From NCBI RefSeq assembly GCF_014837165.1, contig NZ_JACSPM010000003.1, positions 186,001 through 250,000 of the forward strand: a stretch of DNA of 64,000 bases, written 5' to 3'. The DNA comes from Microbacterium gallinarum (GTDB lineage Bacteria; Actinomycetota; Actinomycetes; Actinomycetales; Microbacteriaceae). Position 1 is the first letter of the stretch; the number at the start of each line of letters is the position of its first letter. This document shows, one piece after another, positions 58,507 through 64,000 of the stretch. Made by a program: the position numbers and the translations under genes. A model generated the notes under the pieces. That model ran no database searches. It was given only the letters and a program-made list of their open reading frames with translations, and was not told where the DNA came from.

Positions 58507-59238
58507 GTGAACGCCAGCCCCGCCGACCAGCGCCGCCTCGTCGAGGTCGCCGAGCTCGATGCCCGTATCCGTCACGCCGACCACGCCCGCAAGAACCCGC
58601 CGCAGGCGGCGAAGGTGCACGAGCTCCTCGCCCACCGCCAGACGCTCACTCAGGAGCTCTCCGTGCGGCTCGGCGCGCGCGACGACCTCCGCACGGAGCT
58701 GGCGCGCATCGAGTCCGACGTCGCGGTCGTCGACGCGCGCAGCGCCCGCGACGCCGAGCGCCTCGCGACCTCGAGCAACTCCAAGGAGGCGCAGGGGCTC
58801 GAGAGCGAGCTCGCTTCGCTGGCCCGGCGCAAGAGCGACCTCGAAGACGCCGAGCTCGAGGTGATGGAGCGGCTCGAGGAGGCCGAGGCCGCGGTCGCCG
58901 AGCAGGAGGCCCTCATCGCCGAGACGAACGCCCAGGGCGCCGAGCTCAGCGCCGAGGGCAAGCGCGTCGTCGCCGAGGCGACCGCTGCCTTCGAGGCGGC
59001 TTCCCGCGACCGCGCCGCCCTCGCCGGCGAGGTGCCGGCAGACCTCCTCGGCCTGTACGACAAGCTCGCCACGCGCAGCCCCGGTGCCGCCTTCCTCCGG
59101 GCGCGCACGTGCGAGGGCTGCCACATGGTGCTGTCGGGCACCGACCTCAACGTCGTGCGGCAGACCCCCGAAGACACTGTCGTGACGTGCCCGGAGTGCG
59201 GTTGCATCCTCGTCCGTACGAACGAATCCGGCATATGA
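58507..59238 (+). CDS. Coiled-coil zinc-ribbon protein (C4-type, CdsZ-like)
   Basis: The 243-residue protein has a long coiled coil (about residues 20-180, Ala/Glu/Arg-rich heptads) ending in a C-terminal zinc ribbon with CEGCHMVLSG and CPECGCILVR (four Cys). Orthologues in actinobacteria lie before an RNase H/phosphatase gene and near glnA2. Its TGA overlaps the ATG of the RNase H relic, as in an intact operon. The exact role is unknown; RNA or ribosome-linked functions have been suggested for this family. Confidence 0.88.
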   Translation: MNASPADQRRLVEVAELDARIRHADHARKNPPQAAKVHELLAHRQTLTQELSVRLGARDDLRTELARIESDVAVVDARSARDAERLATSSNSKEAQGLESELASLARRKSDLEDAELEVMERLEEAEAAVAEQEALIAETNAQGAELSAEGKRVVAEATAAFEAASRDRAALAGEVPADLLGLYDKLATRSPGAAFLRARTCEGCHMVLSGTDLNVVRQTPEDTVVTCPECGCILVRTNESGI

Positions 59239-59300
59239 CGCCGCGCCTCGTCGTCGACGCCGACGGGGGATCGTGTGGCGAAGCGGATGCCTCGGCCTGA
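59235..59300 (+). pseudogene. 21-codon relic of an RNase HI / acid phosphatase gene
   Basis: ATG 59235 overlaps the zinc-ribbon stop (ATGA), the usual coupling of this gene pair. The frame reads TPRLVVDADGGSCGEADAS then stop. The beginning matches the start of actinobacterial RNase H domains, which read xLVVEADGGSRGNPGPA. The rest of the gene (about 370 codons) is missing and the PolA-like gene starts inside the relic at 59275. Confidence 0.55.
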
Positions 59301-61014
59301 CGCCCCGAGCTGGATCGTCGTCGGCCGCACCGACGGCGGCGTGGTAGCCGCGCTGCTCGACGCAGACGGCGCCGAGACCGGCCGTCACCCGCTGACCGCG
59401 TCCGATCTGCCCGGCTGGGTCGCCGAGCGCGAGGCCGCGGACGCACCGCGCTGGGTCTGGAACGACACCCCGCAGTGGTACGCGTCGTTGCTGCGCGCGG
59501 GCGTCCGGGTCGGCCGCTGCCACGACCTGCGCTTGTGTCACGCGATCCTCCGCTCGTCGGCGTACGTCGTCCGAGGCGCGATGCGCGGAGCAGGAGGGTG
59601 GGATGCCGCGCCCTTCGTCGCGGTCGCCGACTCCGCGCCTGCGCTGTTCGACCTCGACGGCGCGGAGCGGCCCGCCGGTCCGCCCGACGATCTGGACGAG
59701 GTGCTCGCCGAGTTCGCGCGCCAGCGCGGCGCAGTCGCGAGCTCCGCGGATCCCTCGCGGCTGCGGCTGCTCCTGGCCGCCGAGTCGGCGGGAGCGCTGA
59801 TCGCCGAGGAACTGCGGGCAGCGGGACTGCCGTGGGATGCCGCGGCCCACGACCGCATCCTGGTCGACCTCCTCGGCGAGCGGCCGCCGGGCGGCGGGCA
59901 GCCCGAGAAGCTCGCCGCGGCCGCCGCGAGGGTGCGCGCGGCGCTCGGCGATCCGACCGCGAGTCTCGACTCGCAGCCGAAGCTCCTCAGGTCGCTTCAC
60001 CGGGCGGGCGTGCTGGTGGAGTCCACCAGCCGGTGGGAGCTCGCCGAGCACCAGCATCCGGCCATCGATCCTCTGCTCGAGTACAAGAAGCTCGCGCGGC
60101 TGCTGTCGGCCAACGGCTGGGCGTGGCTCGACGAGTGGGTCGCCGGCGGACGCTTCCGGCCGGTTTTCGTGCCGGGCGGCGTGGTCACCGGGCGCTGGGC
60201 ATCGTCGGGCGGTGGCGCCCTGCAGCTGCCGCGCCAGCTGCGCGAGGCCGTGCGCGCCGACCCCGGATGGAAGCTCGTCGTCGCCGACGTGGCTCAGCTC
60301 GAGCCGCGCGTGCTCGCCGCGATGTCGAGCGACACCGCTCTTGCCGCCGCCGCACGCGGGCGCGACCTGTACGCCGGCATCGTCGAGAGCGGCGCGGTTC
60401 CGTCACGCCAGCAGGCTAAGATCGCGCTCCTGGGTGCGATGTACGGCGCGACGACGGGGGAGTCGGGCCGGCTGATGCCGCGCCTGCGTCGCGCCTACCC
60501 GCGGGCGATGGGCCTCGTCGACGATGCCGCTCGCACGGGAGAGGACGGCGGCGTGGTCTCGACCTGGCTCGGGCGCACGTCCCCGCCGCCGTCGGAGGCA
60601 TGGGCGGCCGCGCAGTCCCAGGCGACCGAGGCCGAGGCATCCGGAGCCGACGAGACCCGCGCACGCCGCTGGGCGCGCGACCGCGGCCGCTTCACCCGCA
60701 ACTTCGTGGTGCAGGGCACCGCCGCCGAGTGGGCGCTGGCGTGGATGGCCGACCTGCGGTCGCGCCTGCACGCGATGCCTCCGGTCGTCGAGGACCTGGC
60801 TGCGTCGCGGTCCGGACCGGTGTTCGCCCGCCGCCCCCACCTCGCCTTCTTCCTGCACGACGAGGTCATCGTGCATGCCCCGGCATCGCTCGCCGACTCG
60901 GCTGCACAGGCGGTGACGGATGCCGCGGCCGCGGCCGGACGGCTGCTGTTCGGCGACTTCCCTGTGGACTTCCTGCTCGACGTGCACATCGCCGACTCGG
61001 CGCTCAAGGGCTAG
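59275..61014 (+). CDS. PolA-like bifunctional 3'-5' exonuclease/DNA polymerase
   Basis: The 579-residue family A polymerase has motif A VADVAQLEPRVLAAMS (about 337), motif B RQQAKIALLGAMYGATTG (about 378) and motif C FLHDEVIVH (about 527). The N-terminal part corresponds to the proofreading domain but lacks clear DEDD acidic motifs, so it may be inactive. It is distinct from the full-length PolA. The start is GTG 59275 with GGGGGA upstream; ATG 59287 is possible. The start lies inside the RNase H relic. Confidence 0.88.
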   Translation: MAKRMPRPDAPSWIVVGRTDGGVVAALLDADGAETGRHPLTASDLPGWVAEREAADAPRWVWNDTPQWYASLLRAGVRVGRCHDLRLCHAILRSSAYVVRGAMRGAGGWDAAPFVAVADSAPALFDLDGAERPAGPPDDLDEVLAEFARQRGAVASSADPSRLRLLLAAESAGALIAEELRAAGLPWDAAAHDRILVDLLGERPPGGGQPEKLAAAAARVRAALGDPTASLDSQPKLLRSLHRAGVLVESTSRWELAEHQHPAIDPLLEYKKLARLLSANGWAWLDEWVAGGRFRPVFVPGGVVTGRWASSGGGALQLPRQLREAVRADPGWKLVVADVAQLEPRVLAAMSSDTALAAAARGRDLYAGIVESGAVPSRQQAKIALLGAMYGATTGESGRLMPRLRRAYPRAMGLVDDAARTGEDGGVVSTWLGRTSPPPSEAWAAAQSQATEAEASGADETRARRWARDRGRFTRNFVVQGTAAEWALAWMADLRSRLHAMPPVVEDLAASRSGPVFARRPHLAFFLHDEVIVHAPASLADSAAQAVTDAAAAAGRLLFGDFPVDFLLDVHIADSALKG

Positions 61015-61056
61015 GTGGCGAACGCACCCCATGCCGGCGTGGGAGAATCGACTCCG

Positions 61057-61430
61057 CGAATGGGTCGGCTGGACGGTCGCGTCGCGAGCGGTTCGCCGCT
61101 TCGCGCCGAGGAACGTCCGGGCTCCGCAGGGCAGGGCGGTGGGTAACACCCACCCGGAGCGATCCGCGAGACAGTGCCACAGAGAGCAGACCGCCGGGAC
61201 CTCGGTCCCGGTAAGGGTGAAAGGGTGGTGTAAGAGACCACCGGGGTCGCGGTGACGCGACCCGCAAGGTAAACCTCGCCCGGAGCAAGGCCAGACAGGG
61301 GATGATGACGCGGCCCGCCGAGTCCCCGGGTAGGCCGCTGGAGCGGCACGGCAACGTGTCGCCGAGAGAGATGACCGTCCACGGGGCTTCGGCCCCCGGA
61401 CAGAACCCGGCGTACAGGCCGGCCCATTCG
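61057..61430 (+). ncRNA. rnpB: RNase P RNA (class A)
   Basis: CGAATGGG (61057-61064) pairs with CCCATTCG (61423-61430) as helix P1. The conserved cores are present: GAGGAACGTCCGGGCTCC (61109-61126), CAGAGAGCAGACCGCC, AAGGGTGAAAGGGTGGTGTAAG, and GACAGAACCCGGCGTACAGG near the 3' end. It is the catalytic RNA that matures tRNA 5' ends. The exact ends are approximate. Confidence 0.95.
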
Positions 61431-61446
61431 CCCTCTCGTCAGCTGC

Positions 61447-61464
61447 TCAGGCGAGCGCGAGGGC
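61447..61464. repeat. Extra copy of the 3' end of ppgK
   Basis: An 18-base stretch identical to the stop and last five codons of ppgK (61522-61539) lies 75 bases downstream on the minus strand, in the same frame, encoding AALALA then stop. It may be a remnant of a small tandem duplication or of an earlier gene end. Confidence 0.6.
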
Positions 61465-61489
61465 CGCGGCGCTGTGCTGGTGGAATGAT

Positions 61490-61506
61490 CGCGGGGTTCC
61501 CCCGCG
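61490..61506. terminator. Hairpin between rnpB and ppgK
   Basis: CGCGGGG (61490-61496) pairs with CCCCGCG (61500-61506) around TTC, between convergent transcripts. Confidence 0.45.
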
Positions 61507-61521
61507 AGGCACCGAGAGGTG

Positions 61522-62283
61522 TCAGGCGAGCGCGAGGGCTGCCGCCCCGATGATGCCCGCGTTGTTGCGATGCACGGCCGGCACGATGGGCGTGCGCAGG
61601 TCGAGCAGGTGCAGGAACTGGTCGGCGTGCTTCGAGACGCCGCCGCCGACGACGAAAAGGTCGGGGCTGAAGAGGAACTCGATGTAGCTGTAGTACCACT
61701 GCAGACGCTTGGCCCACTTCTCCCAGCTGAGATCCTCGCGCTCCATGGCGGAGTAGGCGGCGTACGCCTCGGCATCCTTCCCGTGCTTCGCCCGCTGCAC
61801 GTGGCCGAGCTCGGAGTTGGGTACGAGCACGCCGTTGTAGAGCAGCGCCGACCCGATGCCAGTGCCGAGAGTGGTGAGGATCGTCAGGCCCGGCTTGTCC
61901 TTCGCCGCGCCGTAGCGGAGCTCGGCGACGCCGGCGACATCGGCATCGTTGGCGAAATGGATGTCGCGCCCCAGCCCGGCCTCGAAGAACTTCTCGGCCT
62001 CGAAGTCGATCCACTTCTCCGAGACGTTCGCCGCCGACAGCGTGCGGCCGTTCTTCACGATCGCGGGGAACGCGACGCCGAGGGGAATGGACTCGCCCGT
62101 CACGCCGAGGGTCGAGAGCACTTCGGTGACGGCATCGAGCACGTCCTGGGGCTCGGCCCCCTCGGGGGTCGCGACCTTGATGCGGTCGCTGATGAGCTGT
62201 CCGCGCTCGAGGTCGACCAGTCCTGCCTTGATCCCGGTGCCGCCGATGTCCACGCCGACAGCGCGAGTCGCCTGAGAAGCCAT
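61522..62283 (-). CDS. ppgK: Polyphosphate-glucose phosphotransferase
   Basis: The 253-residue ROK-type glucokinase has DIGGTGIKAG (12-21), FANDADVAGVAE, TLGTGIGSAL and ELGHV, the phosphate and glucose site motifs. The actinobacterial branch uses polyphosphate as well as ATP. The ATG is six bases after TAGGGT, hence leaderless. It is convergent with rnpB. Confidence 0.93.
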   Translation of the reverse strand: MASQATRAVGVDIGGTGIKAGLVDLERGQLISDRIKVATPEGAEPQDVLDAVTEVLSTLGVTGESIPLGVAFPAIVKNGRTLSAANVSEKWIDFEAEKFFEAGLGRDIHFANDADVAGVAELRYGAAKDKPGLTILTTLGTGIGSALLYNGVLVPNSELGHVQRAKHGKDAEAYAAYSAMEREDLSWEKWAKRLQWYYSYIEFLFSPDLFVVGGGVSKHADQFLHLLDLRTPIVPAVHRNNAGIIGAAALALA

Positions 62284-62289
62284 ACCCTC

Positions 62290-62295
62290 ACCCTA
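62290..62295 (-). promoter_or_regulatory. -10 element (TAGGGT) of ppgK
   Basis: On the minus strand TAGGGT ends six bases before the ATG at 62283. Confidence 0.45.
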
Positions 62296-62384
62296 TCCAG
62301 CCCCGGCGCGCGCGGGTGCGAGGCGGCGGTCAGTAGGATCGTGCGGAGGGCCGCCTCGACCGATCGGAATCCCAGGAGCGCACC

Positions 62385-62612
62385 ATGACGAGTGACAGCG
62401 AGAAGTACTGGTACAACCTCAAGACGGGCGAGGTCGAGAAGGGCTTCGAGTCCCCGGCCCCCGACCGCGCCGGGCCGTTCGACACCGCCGAGGAGGCCGC
62501 TCAGGCGCCCGAGGTCATCCGCAGGCGCTCGCGCGCGTGGGCCGAGGAAGAGGCCCGGGAGGACTCCTGGGGTGGCTCCGCGGCGTCCGGTGACGACCGC
62601 GACGACCAGTAG
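62385..62612 (+). CDS. Small SPOR-like protein upstream of glnA
   Basis: The 75-residue acidic protein reads EKYWYNLKTGEVEKGFES then GPFDTAEEAAQAPEVIRRR and ends in a disordered Glu/Asp/Ser tail. The first half resembles a minimal SPOR-like strand-helix unit common in actinobacteria. Function is unknown. CAGGAGCG precedes the ATG. It probably shares a transcript with glnA, 38 bases downstream. Confidence 0.75.
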   Translation: MTSDSEKYWYNLKTGEVEKGFESPAPDRAGPFDTAEEAAQAPEVIRRRSRAWAEEEAREDSWGGSAASGDDRDDQ

Positions 62613-62650
62613 TCTGGCTACGGCCGCATCGGGCACCCGGAGAGGATGCG

Positions 62651-63988
62651 ATGGACAAGCAGCGTGACTTCGTTCTGAGGACGATCGAGGAGCGGGGCGT
62701 GAAGTTCGTCCGGCTGTGGTTCACCGACGTCATCGGCACGCTCAAGTCGGTGGCGATCGCCCCGGCCGAGGTCGAGGGAGCCTTCGCCGAGGGCCTCGGG
62801 TTCGACGGATCCGCCATCGAAGGTCTCACGCGCTCGTACGAGTCCGACCTGCTGGCGCACCCCGACCCCACGACCTTCCAGACCCTGCCGTGGCGGGGCG
62901 AGATCGACCCGACGGCGCGCATGTTCTGCGACATCACGACGCCCGACGGGCAGCCGGCGGTCGCCGACCCGCGCCACGTGCTCAAGCGCACGCTCGCCAA
63001 GGCGGCCGACGCAGGCTTCACCTTCTACACCCACCCCGAGATCGAGTTCTACCTGCTCAAGTCGTCGTCGTTCGGCGCTGACGGACCTGAGCCCGTCGAC
63101 TCGGCCGGCTACTTCGACAATGTGCCCGGCGGCACCGCACACGACTTCCGTCGCCGGTCCGTCCGCATGCTCGAAGACCTCGGCATCTCGGTGGAGTTCA
63201 GCCACCACGAGGGCGGTCCCGGTCAGAACGAGATCGACCTGCGCTACGCCGACGCCCTCGCGACGGCCGACAACATCATGACGTTCCGCACGGTGATCAA
63301 AGAGGTGGCGATCGAGCAGGGCGTCTACGCGACGTTCATGCCGAAGCCCCTCAGCGGCAAGCCGGGCAGCGGAATGCACACCCACATGTCGCTCTTCGAG
63401 GGCGACGTCAACGCCTTCTACGAAGAGGGCGCGCAGTACCAGCTGTCGAAGGTGGGCCGTCAGTTCATCGCGGGCCTGCTGCGCCACGCCAACGAGATCG
63501 CGGCGGTGACCAACCAGTTCGTCAACTCCTACAAGCGACTGTGGGGCGGCGACGAGGCTCCGAGCTTCATCTGCTGGGGTCACAACAACCGCTCCGCGCT
63601 GGTGCGCGTGCCGCTCTACAAGCCGAGCAAGGGCCAGTCGTCTCGCGTCGAGTACCGCGCGCTGGACTCCGCCGCCAACCCGTACCTCGCGTACGCGCTC
63701 ATGCTGGCGGCCGGCCTGAAGGGCATCGAAGAGGGCTACGAGCTCCCGCCCGAGGCGGAAGACAACGTGTGGTCGCTGACCGATGCCGAGCGCCGCGCGC
63801 TGGGCTACGCCCCGCTGCCTGCGAGCCTCGATCACGCCCTCGAGTACATGGAGGAGTCCGAGCTCGTCGCCGAGACCCTCGGCGAGCAGGTGTTCAACTA
63901 CGTGCTGCTCAACAAGCGCCGCGAGTGGCAGGAGTATCGCTCGCAGGTCACCCAGTTCGAGCTCAAGAGCAACCTCGAGATGCTCTGA
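62651..63988 (+). CDS. Type I glutamine synthetase (GlnA2-like)
   Basis: The 445-residue enzyme has the beta-grasp domain (FVRLWFTDVIGTLKS), the metal site block FLMPKPLSGKPGSGMHTHMS-type sequence (about 232-252) and NRSALVRVP. At the usual adenylylation site NLYDLPP it reads NVWSL, so the target Tyr is replaced by Trp374; regulation by GlnE adenylylation is then not possible. This and the length fit GlnA2 of Mycobacterium rather than GlnA1. GGAGAGG precedes the ATG. Confidence 0.92.
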   Translation: MDKQRDFVLRTIEERGVKFVRLWFTDVIGTLKSVAIAPAEVEGAFAEGLGFDGSAIEGLTRSYESDLLAHPDPTTFQTLPWRGEIDPTARMFCDITTPDGQPAVADPRHVLKRTLAKAADAGFTFYTHPEIEFYLLKSSSFGADGPEPVDSAGYFDNVPGGTAHDFRRRSVRMLEDLGISVEFSHHEGGPGQNEIDLRYADALATADNIMTFRTVIKEVAIEQGVYATFMPKPLSGKPGSGMHTHMSLFEGDVNAFYEEGAQYQLSKVGRQFIAGLLRHANEIAAVTNQFVNSYKRLWGGDEAPSFICWGHNNRSALVRVPLYKPSKGQSSRVEYRALDSAANPYLAYALMLAAGLKGIEEGYELPPEAEDNVWSLTDAERRALGYAPLPASLDHALEYMEESELVAETLGEQVFNYVLLNKRREWQEYRSQVTQFELKSNLEML

Positions 63989-64000
63989 GCCGCCCCTGGC

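Overview
The window is GC-rich chromosomal DNA from an actinobacterium. The gene order leuS ... comEA-comEC-holA-rpsT-lepA-hemW-hrcA-dnaJ-rsmE-HIT-phoH-ybeY-CNNM-era-leuA-recO-uppS-dusB-dgt-dnaG, the fabD-fabH-acpP-fabF cluster, the homodimeric-type aceE and polyphosphate glucokinase point to Microbacteriaceae, most likely Microbacterium or a close relative. This is inference from gene content, not a database match. Nearly all of the window is conserved core genome. It shows no CRISPR array, no insertion sequence and no intact prophage.

Layout. (1) 1-6468: partial SRAP peptidase, App1-type phosphatase and DedA membrane protein on the minus strand, then pabB and leuS on the plus strand. (2) 6469-14041: a variable segment inserted between leuS and comEA. 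It holds small membrane or lipoproteins of unknown function, a frameshifted META-domain membrane protein, a DUF1990 gene with an in-frame stop, a TetR regulator divergent from an SDR plus carboxymuconolactone-decarboxylase-like pair, a possibly truncated lipoprotein and an aminoglycoside-phosphotransferase-fold kinase. (3) 14042-30341: competence genes comEA/comEC, holA, rpsT, lepA, hemW, the heat-shock pair hrcA-dnaJ under a CIRCE operator, and the tightly overlapping run rsmE, HIT, phoH, ybeY, CNNM/CBS protein, era. (4) 30367-44334: a lipoprotein, leuA behind a leucine leader peptide and attenuator, a TRIC-like channel, MarR, aminotransferase, recO-uppS, a DsbA-like protein, glutathione peroxidase, dusB-dgt-dnaG and an ABC ATPase. 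(5) 44398-50363: tRNA-Asn, def, a DMT transporter, a CAT-anticodon tRNA with a DUF262/DUF1524 nuclease-like gene beside it, an iron-box-preceded 2OG-Fe(II) oxygenase-like protein and a DUF3145 protein. (6) 50565-58199: the fatty-acid operon with its FasR-like regulator, and aceE. (7) 58388-63988: tRNA-Val, a zinc-ribbon protein, a 21-codon relic of an RNase H gene, a PolA-like polymerase, RNase P RNA, ppgK, a small SPOR-like protein and a GlnA2-type glutamine synthetase.

About twenty genes share one promoter layout: a TAnnnT hexamer (usually TAGnnT) ending 6-7 bases before the start codon. This indicates widespread leaderless transcription and helps fix many starts. The most useful observations are the leuA leader with three mutually exclusive RNA arms, the RNase H relic, the two broken genes in the leuS-comEA segment, the DUF262 nuclease candidate next to a tRNA, and the iron box before the oxygenase.
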